A stretch of 64,000 nucleotides of DNA, taken from NCBI GenBank assembly GCA_025403435.1, contig CM046348.1, forward strand, positions 24,921,899 through 24,985,898. The letters run 5' to 3'. The stretch is from Artocarpus heterophyllus. Taxonomy: Eukaryota > Streptophyta > Magnoliopsida > Rosales > Moraceae. This document shows, in pieces, positions 44,205 to 55,600 of the stretch; within the stretch, counting starts at the first letter, position 1, and the number at the start of each line of letters is the position of its first letter. Below the pieces are notes generated by a model. It worked only from the letters and a program-made list of their open reading frames with translations, did not search any database and had not been told where the DNA came from. The translations under genes and the position numbers were made by a program.

Positions 44205-46064
44205 TTAAAGTTGCTTCCTCAATTCCTTCATTTTTGCCGGCGCCATCCGATAAGGTGCCATAGAAATCGGTGATGTCCCTGGAAACAACTCGATACCAAA
44301 CTCAATCTCCCGATGCGGTGGTAACCCTGATAACTCGTCGGGGAAGACATCCTCGAACTCACCAACCACCGGAATCACTGCACTACCTTTCGAAACATAG
44401 GGCTCGCAATCTAGATTGGCAAGAAAAGCAAAACAATCTAGATTCCTTCGCCCTCCTAAACACGACTTCATGAGACGCTCACTCATTAGCCAATCACCAC
44501 CACCCTGGTAAGTGATTACCGTCCCCCTATCAGACACTAGGGTCACCTTTCTAAGTTGGCAGTCCACAACTGCACTATACCTGGACAACCAGTCCATCCC
44601 TAAAATCACATCATAGGAACTCATGGGGAGTATAATCAAATCACTTTTCAAAATCTCATCCCCAATCTTTATTTTACAAGATTTACACACACAATTTACA
44701 CACACCCGCCCCAAGGGAGAAGTTATAACTAGGGGTTCATTAAACTCTTCTACTTCTAATCCCAAGGGATGTACAAAAGAACTCGAAATGAGAGAATGAG
44801 AGGCACCGGTATCAAATAAAACGCGAGCTAAAGATCTGGAAACCAAAATCATACCATCGACAACCGCGTTACCAGTCTGAGAATCTGACCCTCCAGATAC
44901 CATTGCATGAACCTGTACTGGCGCTTTTCCTTTTCCTCTACCGACATTACTGGGTCCTGGATTACTCGGCTGATGCTGTTGAGATGGAGACGACTGCACA
45001 CTACCTGTACTCGGCGCTCTATACTGAGGAACACTACGCTGAAAATACTACGGCTGCTGCCCCCGTGCCGGATATGAGAATTGCTGAGGAGAAAACTGCG
45101 GATACTGCAACTACGGGTACTGCGGAGGCGGAGGTAGGGTCTGAGGCTGAGGCTGAGATGAACGACTGGCATCCTCCCCGGTCTGCGATCCAAGACGAGC
45201 ACTCCTGATCAGGCAATTCCTCTTGATGTGTCCGGGCTGCTGACAGAAATGACAATGGAAGCTGTAGGGATTGCTGCGCCCGCTGCCAGACGAACTGCTG
45301 CTGCCACTGGTCGCACCGCCTTGCTTGCCTTTCCCCGGAGCTGGACGACTACTAATGCTCTTCCTACCACTCCTCTGCGGTCCTTCTGAAGCCTTGGCTC
45401 GGTCCTCACAATACTACACATAATCATTCTCCACGGAGATCGCCGACGATACAAGCTCTCCGAAACCCCTAAGCCGTAGAGCAACCAACTGCCGCCGAAT
45501 AGGAGCCTTGAGTCCCTCCTGAAACTTGATGCATTTCTCACGCTCCGATGCCACAGCTGATGGAGCAAACCTAGCCAACTCGTTAAATCTTGCCTCATAC
45601 TCCCGAACTGAAAGATCACCCTACTGCAATCTATAAAACTCAGCTGCCTTCTGGTCTCTATATCCCTGCGGAAAATACCGATCATAGAACAGCTCCTCGA
45701 ACTTGTTCCAACCAATATCGCCACCGCGCTCCAGACGCTTAGTTTGTTTCCACCAGGTGTTGGCGCCACCCTCGAGCTTATACGCCGCGAATTCCACACG
45801 ATACTCCTCAGGCACACCAAGGGTATCAAGATGCTTCAAGATCGAATCCAACCAATACTCTGCTAACTGCGGATCCCCATTGCCATCAAAAGTCGAAATA
45901 GACGCCCGCCAGAATTCGTTAAAGAAAGCATGCCGACTACCAACACTGGAGTCTTCCGGTCTAGTTCTGGCTGCCATCTGCCGGAAAGCCGCAAACATAG
46001 ACCTCATCATGCTCTCATCATTTTCGAACTCGGCATCAGCAGTCGAACGACGTCTAGGTGCCAT
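44205..46064 (-). pseudogene. Gypsy-2 gag and protease
   Basis: ATG at 46,064 follows 91 bp after the primer site. The capsid domain (DPQLAEYWLDSILKHLDTLG, GGANTWWKQ, FEELFYDRYFPQGYRDQKAAEFYRLQ) is followed by a Gln/Ser-rich linker. An intact zinc knuckle CHFCQQPGHIKRNC lies at about residue 270, and the protease active site LFDTGASHS at about residue 412 with its ILGMDWLSRY motif. In-frame stops at 45,621, 45,414, 45,111 and 45,048 (leftmost base) replace Gln codons. Three of these are Gln in the related Gypsy-3 copy. Gag would form particles and protease would mature them. Confidence 0.93.
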
Positions 46065-46154
46065 TCTCTCACTTCTGAAAACAAAATTTGGACTGTCAGA
46101 GGTATTTCATTGTCAAACCTATGTGTGCACAATTCCCAAGGTTCATAACCTTGA

Positions 46155-46166
46155 GCTCTGATACCA
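46155..46166 (-). other. primer-binding site of Gypsy-2
   Basis: The minus strand reads TGGTATCAGAGC, three bases after the 5' LTR. It is the tRNA-iMet site. Confidence 0.92.
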
Positions 46167-46169
46167 TTC

Positions 46170-48330
46170 TGTCACGCCCCGGAGTACGGGAGGTGACGTG
46201 GCGGAATATTTAGATTAATTAAAAGAGAATTTAATTAAAATTAAGTGTTTAAGAATCCAATTAAGTAAGAAATAAAGAGATTTTCCACCACATTTGATAA
46301 ACGAATTTATAAATATTTAGCAAATAATAATAATTGAATAAAAACCGCGAATATGGGTTCCACAACCCACAACTTGTGCACACACATGGATCTGACAATA
46401 TCATAAATACAATTACAGCCCAAGTACAAATATGGTTAAGTCTTACATGCCTTGATTAATAATACAGAATATAAATAAATTCTCCTATTGCTCCTGAGTT
46501 CGGTCCGAAGAATCTTCTCCAAACCTAAAGGGGAAACCACCTAGGGGAAATTTAAAACAGATAAAACGTGAGCGAAAGGCTCAGTAGGACTATGTTTTAT
46601 AAAAATAGTTTAACGCAAAGGAACACAGCATTATTAGAAGTTATTCAAAGGAAACTTAAATAAATAAATAGATAAACAATTTGAGTAGAACCGTCCTGAC
46701 ACGGAACAGTCTACTCGTCAAATCAAAACACCAATTTACTTTTACCTAGGCAAACCATGAAATCACCACCGTAGTGGCCCAGCTAAGTTTCGGGACCTGC
46801 CCCCAAGGTCGATCGCTACACGACCCGATCTCTGATATGGCATCATGCCCATGTGTTTATTATCATTATCATTCAAAACCCAATTACCGAGTGTTGTCAA
46901 TTACATTTATTATGAAATTCATTTCAGTTCACGGTATATTAAAATATAACCGATAAAACCATTTTCAAACAACCGTTGAAAACATTTTGGATAGAAATCC
47001 TTTTCAAAGCCAAATCATTTCAAAACCAGGCTACCAAAGAAATAGGATAGAAGTCCTACCTCAATACTCGTGCCGGTACCCCACACCGTAATCCTGGTCC
47101 GCTATACGTTAGCTCCACGGAACCACGAACGATCCTAGATACAAACTAAGTCAATCAATATCTAGTTCGAGACATTCTATGTTACTAAATCATTTCATGA
47201 TGTCCTAGTGTGCCATTTGTACCTTTAAAATCATCCTATAAGGTTGGGATTTAAATCAGGGTTCAAAACAGTGAAAACGGGTAAAAATCACAAAAATTTT
47301 CCATGCCTCGGTCGGCCTGCCGGACGCCCTGCTTCGGCCTGCCGAGCTGCACAGTTCGGCCTGCCGGAAACAAGGTTCGGCCTGCCGAACATTTCCCCAG
47401 ATTCGGCCTGCCGGTCGGAAGAACACCGGCCTGCCGATCATCACTCCGGCCTGCCGAACATGAACTTCGGCCTGTCGAACTGGGAAAACCCAGAAATCCC
47501 AGCCACGGGTTTCTCGATCCCCAAAATCCAAATCTTGTTTCTAACCTGTTTTTCTCAAATCCCAGGCATGAAAAACAACTATAGTTGATAGAAAAACATT
47601 CTAGAACATGTTTGGAATCATTTAAACAACATTTAAACTCAAAATCCTCAAAAATCCGAAAATGAGAAAAAGAGGAGAAAAATGAAAAATCTTGAATCCA
47701 ATCCGTTTTTCTTCAATCTAGGCTTAGATTCTAGTTGTTCTAAGCTCATTTAACACAAATCCACGGTTTTCTAAGCTAAAACAAACTTAGATTTCAAAAA
47801 CACACAAAATTGAAAATTTTGTAAAAAGTTTAGAAATTTCGAATCTAACCTCGAATCGAAGCTTCAATCCGCGTTCTCGGTTGCTGAATCACGTCCCCGA
47901 GCTTCTTCCTTGCTATCCCGAAGCTTGGATTCGAAATGGAGTTCAAAATTTGAGAGAGAATTGAGAGAGAAAGAGAGCTGCCGAGAGAGAGAGAGAAGAG
48001 AGAGGGAGACGCGTGAGAGTGAGGAGAGAGAGGGGAAGGAAGGAAATAAATAGAGAAAATCGGTGGGCGGTTTTACTGTACGAAAACCATGTGCCGCCCA
48101 CGGTTTTGCAAAATGGAGTATTTTTAACATTTTACAAATTGTTGTGTTTTAAAACTCAAAACATCATTTTAAAACAATAAGAAATCCTTCGAATTCATTA
48201 ATTTAACAAAACAACCAAAAATTCAAAAAAATCCAACCAAATAGTCTAATAAATGTTAAAACTTTAATTATGGCACACTAATTCATCATTTATATTACAC
48301 TTAACATCAAATAAATTTCGGGATGTTACA
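46170..48330 (-). repeat. Gypsy-2 5' LTR
   Basis: This LTR is identical in length to the 3' copy, with about nine substitutions. It holds the dyad array at 47,313-47,477. Transcription would run leftwards from a promoter near the right end, away from the SAUR gene. Confidence 0.97.
47313..47477. repeat. eight-unit phased CGGC-CT-GCCG dyad array (5' LTR)
   Basis: This array shows no differences from the one in the 3' LTR. In sense orientation it lies 853-1,017 bp after the LTR start, well downstream of the likely promoter, so it should be part of the RNA leader. Confidence 0.9.
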
Positions 48331-48415
48331 GCATATAATGTATTGATTTATTGAGCATAAAAAAAGCATATAATATATTGCTTTGAAGAATAAGGCACCA
48401 TTTTCTTAGCCGCAA

Positions 48416-48427
48416 CTATATATATAT
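48416..48427 (+). promoter_or_regulatory. TATA box of the SAUR gene
   Basis: CTATATATATAT lies about 80-90 bp before the SAUR start codon, a normal distance for a plant TATA box. Confidence 0.5.
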
Positions 48428-48504
48428 TGGGCATTGAATAAGCAATGAAAACTAGGGTTTACATCTTCAAAAAAGCTCAGACCATTTTGAGAGAATTATA
48501 CTAA

Positions 48505-48795
48505 ATGGGGAAGAAATTCTTACCATACGTGAGGCTAAGTAGCTCAGAGACACTGGCTGGGAGGTCATCGGATAAAGTTCGAAAAGGGTATGTACCGGTG
48601 CTTGTGGGAAGAGAGGACGATGACGTGGAGAAACTGTGGTTACCAACCAAGCTAATCGGTCATCCTTCCATTGTTGCACTGCTCAACAACACCACGGATG
48701 AGTTCGGGTATTCACAAAAGGGTTTGCTCAAGATTTCTCACGATGTTTATCCTTTTAAGAGAATGGTCAAAAGCATTTCTAGAAGTATTCTATAA
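48505..48795 (+). CDS. SAUR-family protein (small auxin up-regulated RNA)
   Basis: A single-exon ORF of 96 residues, the usual size and intronless form of SAUR genes. The SAUR domain covers about residues 26-92: KGYVPVLVGREDDDVEKLWL, then LIGHPSIVALLNNTTDEFGY, then GLLKISHDVYPF. The expected Gly-x-(V/F)-x-V-x-VG and HP...LL...EEFGY motifs are recognisable. Family members act at the plasma membrane or cytosol to promote cell expansion, often by inhibiting PP2C-D phosphatases and so activating the proton pump. The first ATG is used. No auxin-response element was evident in the short 5' flank. Gypsy-2 lies 174 bp upstream and must have displaced more distal promoter sequence. Confidence 0.88.
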   Translation: MGKKFLPYVRLSSSETLAGRSSDKVRKGYVPVLVGREDDDVEKLWLPTKLIGHPSIVALLNNTTDEFGYSQKGLLKISHDVYPFKRMVKSISRSIL

Positions 48796-49045
48796 AATAC
48801 ATACATATTTAAATACATATATGTATGTAACGATGTATACGGCTATAGTCACGTGAATGTGTGTGTGTATGTGTGTATATATATATATATATACCCTAGC
48901 TACTCCATAATTATGGTGTTTTCAACTGCTTAATTATTCAAACATTGCAGTTCTTCTTGTGGTATTGACCGGAGCATCATTATGCCTTCCCTTTCGTCTT
49001 TCTCAATGTTGGAATATATGTATTAATAGTTGCCAATTTTGTAGA
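48796..49045. other. 3' flank of the SAUR gene
   Basis: The flank contains a (TG)n-(TA)n microsatellite at about 48,858-48,893 and no gene. Confidence 0.6.
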
Positions 49046-49380
49046 CGACAGGAAAGGAAGTATAACGACAACATGGTTGTATTAATTTTGGAGATCAAAT
49101 TTGTAAAAGCTTAGTGTGAACATTTAAATCAAGTGGCATATCAAATTCGTCATTTTTTTTTGGCTAATACGATGCAACGCAAAAAGAATGGGATTTAGTG
49201 GCTATTATGGGCGACAGGAATGGAACTATAACGGCAACATGGTTGTATTAATTTTGGAGATCAAATTTGTAAAAGCTTAGTGTGAACATTTAAATCAAAT
49301 GGCATATCAAACTCATCATTTTTTTTTTTTTGGCTAATATGATGCAATGCAAAAAGAGTGGGATTTCATGGCTATTATGG
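49046..49380. repeat. tandem duplication of a 166 bp unit
   Basis: CGACAGGAA(A/T)GGAA at 49,046 recurs at 49,212, and each copy ends GGCTATTATGG. The copies differ at few sites and by T-run length. They include the phrase ATTAATTTTGGAGATCAAAT. Function unknown. Confidence 0.88.
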
Positions 49381-49935
49381 ACCATCCAAAGACGCAAAAG
49401 GCCCAAAAAGCTTAGTTTGACCAAAATATCATATGGTATCCAATTTTGACCAAAAAAAAATACTTCTCCATGTAGAAACGGCTTTTTGAACAAAACTTTG
49501 ATGTATTGTCTCACAGCTTTCTTCGTTTCGATGGTCAAAAGGATACTTTTATCATTATTGTAATTTCTAGGGTTATTTTCGTAGTTTTCGTTAATTTTGG
49601 GAATTTTTTGCTTTCTAATATCAGGTTTTAAGTAAAAACATGGTGATGCTTTTGTTATTGGCAGTTTATGATGAAATAAAATCTATGAGATTATGTTCAA
49701 TTTTCTATTTAATTTCTCAGTATTCGTCTAATAGAGTGTTTGACATGATGGTTAGAACTAATTTTATTATAGTATCTCACAGTTTTATACTATAGTAACT
49801 TTTTTCTTTTTACATATGAGAGTTTTACACTGTTTATAACTGAAATAATAGTTAAGACCATCCCTTATCAAACAGGCTAGAAATCAACGAGTTATTAAAT
49901 GTGTGAATTTTTTTTTCACCGCGCTCTGCATCAGT
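49381..49935. other. AT-rich intergenic DNA
   Basis: No gene recognised. The right end may be the last part of an old LTR, because a primer-site-like TGGTATCAG follows at 49,936. Confidence 0.45.
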
Positions 49936-50432
49936 TGGTATCAGTTTCAGTCCGATCTTGCGACATGCCCGTCTGGAGAAATCCCAATGCCTCAATAGAA
50001 GAGGTGATTCAGCATGATAAAATCGCACAAATACATTTGCAGGTGGCGGCCTTGACATAGTAGCTGGCTACACTTTACCATAACCAGCCAAATGTTGATC
50101 TAGAATCTAATAAGGGGATGTTGATCATGGCGACAATCCCTTTGTTCTTCCCTAGGGTGCGGTGCAATTGGAAAATAATCGCTGTGAAATGGGTCAAGGT
50201 TGATATTCCGAAATACCATGGTGGACTGTAACCTGATGAACTTATTGATTTCATTAGTATTGTTGAAGAAATCCCTGAACTTAAGGAGGCTTTAGACCCT
50301 AGGCGGGTACCGTCAATTGCCATAAGGCTTTGGGGTATGGCTCAGGCATGGTGGTAGTAAACCAAAGCAACTAAGGCATGCTCTAGAATGGCAAAAATCG
50401 CCACTTGGGATAAATTCTAGAAATATATAAGG
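49936..50432 (+). pseudogene. truncated Gypsy gag relic with primer-site remnant
   Basis: TGGTATCAG at 49,936-49,944 resembles the first nine bases of a tRNA-iMet primer site. From ATG 49,965 one frame runs to the Gypsy-3 junction. It encodes a Gag start and capsid domain: VKVDIPKYHGGL, PDELIDFISIVEEIPELKEA and IRLWGMAQAWW. Six stop codons interrupt it. At least two pairs (TAGTAG near 50,056 and TAGTAA near 50,357) fall where QQ is expected. The piece belongs to a different Gypsy family from Gypsy-2/3 and runs on the opposite strand. Confidence 0.7.
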
Positions 50433-50648
50433 GTTGCAGACACGTCGTACACTTGGCCACGTACTCTCGAACATCTTTCTTCATGCCTCTCCACCAATAT
50501 TGCATCTTCAAATCACAATGCATCTTTGTGCTCCCTGGATGAATAGCGAACTAAGACCTATGAGCTTCGTCCAAAACGGCTTTCATTACCTCGGCGATAG
50601 CTGGAACTGCAAGACGCTCCTGAAAATACAACGATCCATCTGCATATA
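50433..50648 (-). pseudogene. Gypsy-3 left fragment (integrase HHCC region)
   Basis: The sequence matches 42,597-42,815 of Gypsy-2 and encodes the zinc-binding part of integrase ([30 protein letters not shown]). Everything downstream in the Gypsy-3 coding direction (integrase core, chromodomain, 3' LTR) is missing. The left end abuts the foreign gag relic. The right end is the ATATA target duplication of the Copia insertion. Confidence 0.88.
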
Positions 50649-52681
50649 TGTTGGAAACAAAGTGCGCAGCGGAATTTTTAAAAATTTTTCATCAGAGTAT
50701 TTTTCAAAACACAAGTTTGACATGTTATATGTATAAATTAAACAGATCTTACTAACCTCAGTATGCCGAAGAACCTCCGCGACCTGTGTAGAGAAGTAAC
50801 GTTCCAGAAGAGCCTCAACCAACTGGTCTTCTTTGCTATTCTCTATCCACAACCGGAGTGAGTGTGGGCTCACACGTACAGCTCTTCCACCGGTGACTCT
50901 CCTTCCAACCAATAGAGAGAACCCAAAGCTAGTGTTCGTGATTTGTGAACAAAAGCTCTCAGGGAGTTTTCAGATGCTCACTAGAAGAGTATCACTCTTA
51001 ATCTCTCAAATTGATCTGAGTAAATCATTAGACTCACTCCCTTTTTATACCTATTGGTCCTTGGGGTCAGTCCATATCAGATTAGGTCTCAAAAATCGAA
51101 ATAGAATCAAGTTCGGATCAATATCTGATAAGATACGCGTGAAAAACGCGTAATCTTAGCTGTCGCGGTCGGCATGCCGAACTGTGAGATAGGCAGGCCG
51201 AACTGGCCAGTTCGGCAGGCCGAACTTTCTGATCGGCAGGCCGAACTGCAGAGAAAAAATCTCCGCGAATCTTTTATTTTCCACCCGAGATTCTAAAGGA
51301 TAAAGTCTCAGTTTTGATTCAAATAGCCCAATAGAAAAGATATCTGATCAAAACAAACTTTATCAAGATAATCTCTAAGAAAATAAATCAATTCACAATA
51401 ATTCTACAAGTTTATCTTGTTCTAATTGTCCAAAATTAAAACAACCGATAAACAGACAAGAATTATCCGAACGCCATAATTCAACAAGTTCATCTTGAAC
51501 TAATTTCTTACATAATTAATTCAACCGATAAACAGACATGAATTATTTGATTCTTATAAATTTTAAACCAATCTGATAAATCCGACATAAGTCACCAATT
51601 ATTGAAAAAGCACGTCGTGTCGTTACAGGATTTTGTGAGCTAGCAAAGGGGACCAAAATGGACCTATAAAGTTCAAGCTCATGATAATTATGAAACCCAA
51701 TATCCCAGATATACATTTCACAATTATCAACTCCAACGCTACTCCACTAAAAGCTTGGAGCTGCACTCTCGAACTTTATAGAATTACGAAGCTCGTGTAG
51801 CTAAGTCTCCATGACATATCATAGTGTATCGCATCCCCATATGATCATCCATAATCGGCTTAAGGACAAGTTCTGTCTTACCTTCCCGATTATTTTTATC
51901 TTACGTTCCATTGTCTCACCATTAGAAAACTTACCATTCAAAGATAGTATACCATTCGGTTACACCTATGTATCCAAATGGTTGAGCGCTCCAGTTTTCC
52001 AATTACAGGACAACGCATATAAGAGGATATCATTACTCCTAAAGAGGAGCTATGGATTCCATATCTATGAATAACAAGTCTACGCTACCAAGAGTCATGC
52101 CTCCAACGTACCGGCATGCATGCCACTATAGAGATGTGGGAGTCACCCATTGGTACATCAAAAGACACAAGTCGAGACAACGGGCCCATTATTCATCTCA
52201 GGATTAAGATACAATACAAATGATTGTCTAAAGTGAATCGATTTGACAAGACAGAATTATTAATCCAAATCAATTCACTTTATGTCCCGATCCAACACAT
52301 CGTCACCTATGACAATGTGCCAATGTTTTATTCACGGAGTCCAACTCCGATGGTCAAGACAAACCATCTGTCAAAAGGGATATAGACAACATAACAATCT
52401 TTACATGAATAAAGCGCCCAACTTTATTCCCTCGATTGCGGATCATATATTTTAGACCATCACCTTAAGAGTCGTGTCTACCGCATAATCATCCCATCAT
52501 ATGCCCAACTCTTAAGGTTTAGACTGACAGTCTCAGACTACTGTTTGCTTATCATACATTCAACAAATATGAACGTAAAGAGGACAATATTTGGTATATA
52601 TAAATGAATAAATTCTTTATTGATAAAAATGTCTCCAAAAACGTATTACATTTTTACTCCTTAGAGCATACATGTCTAACA
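50649..52681 (-). repeat. Copia 3' LTR
   Basis: The plus-strand sequence runs TGTTGGAAAC to ACATGTCTAACA. It contains a four-unit CGGC dyad array at 51,170-51,243. Confidence 0.97.
51170..51243. repeat. four-unit phased dyad array in the Copia 3' LTR
   Basis: Cores start at 51,170 (CGGCATGCCG), 51,191 (AGGCAGGCCG), 51,213 and 51,234 (both CGGCAGGCCG). The spacings are 21, 22 and 21 bp. On the plus strand the central dinucleotide is AG (AT in the first core) rather than the CT seen in Gypsy-2. Confidence 0.88.
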
Positions 52682-52692
52682 ATCTCCCACTT
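52682..52692 (-). other. polypurine tract of the Copia element
   Basis: The minus strand reads AAGTGGGAGAT directly before the 3' LTR, a typical plant Copia purine tract. Confidence 0.85.
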
Positions 52693-52695
52693 GCA

Positions 52696-55600
52696 CTAAG
52701 TGAGTAAATACTGTAAATTTCGGATCCCCATAGCTTCCACATGCCTTTCGAAGACTCTCCCAGAAAGTGTCTTCGTAAATGGATCAGCTAAATTGTCCTC
52801 TGACGCGATCTTGCACACCGTGACATGCCCGCTCTCAACGAAGTCCTTTATCACATGATACTTCCGATCAATATGCTTACTCTTCTTGTGAAATCTTGGT
52901 TCCTTAGCATTAGCTACCGCCGCACTGTTATCACAGTACAGTGATACCGCTTTATCCATACCAGGAACTACCTCAAGATCCCCAAGGAACTTGCGGAGCC
53001 ACACTGCTTCTTTCGAAGCATCACTAGCCGCCACATACTCGGCCTCCATCGTTGAATCCGAAGTGCAATCTTGCTTCGCACTTCTCCAACTGATGGCACC
53101 GCCACCTAGAGTAAACACAAACCCTGAAGTCGATTTCCTAGAATCCAGGCAGGATTGAAAATCCGAATCAGTGTATCCTAGAGGAGTTAAATCCTCACCC
53201 GAATACACAAGCATATACTCACGAGTCCTTCTCAGGTACTTGAAAATATGCTTTACCGCAACCCAATGGTTTGGTCCTGGATCCGCCTGAAATCGACTCA
53301 CAATCCCGACCGCATAGCTAATATCCGGTCGAGTGCAAAGCATGGCATACATGAGACTACCCACTGCCGAAGCATAAGGTACCTTCTTCATGTATTCTCT
53401 TTCTTCATTAGACTTTGGAGAGTCTTTCTTAGAAAGAGTAATTCCAGACCTAGATGGTTGCCCACCTTTCTTGGAATCCTGCATTGCAAACCTCCTGAGA
53501 ATTTTATCTATGTACCCGGCCTGTGACAAAGCTATCATTTTGTTCTTCCTATCCCGAAAGATCTGGATACCGAGAACAAAATTAGCCTCACCCAAGTCCT
53601 TCATGTCAAACTGCTTGGTCAACCATAATTTGACCGATGACAACGCCCCAACGTCATTGCCAATTAGCAGAATGTCATCTACATAGAGTAGTAGAAAAAC
53701 CACCTTCCCATTCTTAATGTGTTTGTAAACACATGGTTCATCCACATTTTGTGAGAACCCATAAGTCTTGATCACTTGATCAAATCTTATGTTCCAAGAA
53801 CGAGAAGCCTGCTTAAGTCCATAAATAGACTTTAGCAACTTACAAACCTTACCCTCTTGACCCGTGACCTTGAACCCGTCTGGTTGTTCCATATAAATGG
53901 ACTCATCAAGATAGCCATTCAGAAAAGCCGTCTTGACATCCATCTGCCAAATCTCGTAGTCGAGAGCGGCAGCTATGGACAAGAGAATCCGGATGGACTT
54001 AAGCATGGCTACAGGCGAAAAGGTTTCCTCATAATCGATTCCTTCCTTTTGCGTATAACCCTTAGCTACCAGTCTAGCCTTAAAGGTTTCGACCTTTCCA
54101 TCCACTCCTCTTTTCCTCTTGTAGATCCACTTACTCCCTATGGGTTTTACCCCTTCGGGAAGATCCACAAGCTCCCAGACCCGATTAGTCTCCATAGACT
54201 TCATCTCAATGTTCATGGCCTCTGTCCAGAGTCTTGAATCAACATCCTCCATAGCTTCTGCGTAAGTATAAGGATCCCTGTCATGTTCATCCGGTTCAGC
54301 CAAAAAGACCTCCCCATTGAACATATACCTCTCAGGTTGACGACCCGATCCTCCCACTACGCCGAAGCCCCTGAGGTTGTTGTTCAGGTTTGTTTGGTTT
54401 TTCTACACCGATCGGAATGGTTTCGTTCGGAACCTTCGGAGTAAACGGATTACCCCTCAACTCCTCAAGCACCACTTTGCTTTGAGGTTTAAAGTCGTTC
54501 ATGTAACTCTCCTCAAGGAAAGTTGCATTAGTTGAAACCACGACTTTATTTTCCTTTGGGTTATAAAAATAACCCCCTTTAGTCCCTTTTGGATATCCTA
54601 CAAACACGCAAACTTCTGAACGTGCTTCCAACTTATTCGGATCCTTAAACAGGACATGAGCTGGACATCCCCATATGCGAATATGGTTTAAGGATGTCTT
54701 CCGTCTTGTCCACAACTCGTGAGGAGTTTTAGGGACCGATTTTGAAGGCACATTGTTCAAAAGATAACATGCGGTTTGTAGTGCATATCCCCAAAAGGAT
54801 AAAGGCAATGATGAATAACTCATCATGGACCGAATCATGTCCAACAAAGTCCTATTCCTTCTCTCTGCTACGCCATTCTGCTGCGGAGTACCCGGCGCAG
54901 TCAAATGGGATAAAATCCCATTCTCTAACAAGTGTCCCAAGAACTCATCAGAAAGGTATTCCCCACCTCGATCTGATCGAAGTGCCTTTATGGGTCTACC
55001 CAATTGCTTTTCCACTTCAGCCCGAAACTCCCTGAATTTATCATAAGTTTCGCTTTTGTGGTGCATTAGGTACACATACCCATATCTAGAGTAATCGTCA
55101 ATAAAAGTAACGAAGTACTCATACCCTCCTCGTGCCCGGATGTTCATCGGTCCGCAAACATCACTATGCACAAGTTCTAGAACCCCTTCGGCCCTATTGC
55201 CCTTAGACCCGTATGGTCTTTTGGTCATTTTACCCTCCAAACAAGACTCACATTGAGGTATAGATTCCACCTTTAAGTGACTTAAAGGTCCATCCCTTAC
55301 CAACCTTTGAATCCTATTTAGGTTAATATGGCCAAGGCGCAAATGCCAAAGATAAGTCTTATTAGAGTGAGAAGTTTTAAGTCTTTTTGAGTTATTATCA
55401 TTTATCTCAGCATTAAGCAACAAGTCCATCTTAGGTTTGATAAAATATAGATTATTTTGCATCCATCCAGAACAGATAAAAGATTTGTTTTTACGAATCA
55501 CCACTTTTTCATTAAAAGATACCACGTAGGAGTCTTTAAATAAAGAAGATACAGAAATTAAATTCCTTTTAAATTTAGGAACATAAAAACAATCTCGCAA

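Larger units (their letters stand above)
39263..48330 (-). mobile_element. Gypsy-2: young Ty3/Gypsy element (Tekay/Del-like)
   Basis: Two LTRs of exactly 2,161 bp flank a single-frame gag-pol of 1,523 codons on the minus strand, with primer site and purine tract in place. GCATA occurs at both borders (39,258-39,262 and 48,331-48,335). I count about nine LTR differences (0.4 percent), so insertion was recent. Even so, seven internal codons of the polyprotein are stops, all at expected Gln positions. The copy therefore needs help from another element, and may have been copied in trans while already defective. It sits next to the SAUR gene, in divergent orientation to it. Confidence 0.97.

Noticed and set aside
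44205..44999. Start of a separate ORF at 44,999 and of others such as 43,169
   Set aside because: These apparent starts are GTG or TTG codons inside the gag-pol frame after a stop, not eukaryotic start sites. They belong to one interrupted polyprotein.
41493..46064. UAG read-through or an altered genetic code as the reason for the in-frame TAG codons of Gypsy-2
   Set aside because: The related Gypsy-3 has Gln codons at three of these places. The contexts do not match the known CARYYA read-through signal, and host genes in the window use normal codons. Mutation is the simpler explanation.
50833..51153. 106-codon ORF present in both Copia LTRs (also 58,492-58,812)
   Set aside because: It is antisense to the element and lies in the LTR. 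Its presence in both copies only reflects LTR identity, and no domain is recognised.
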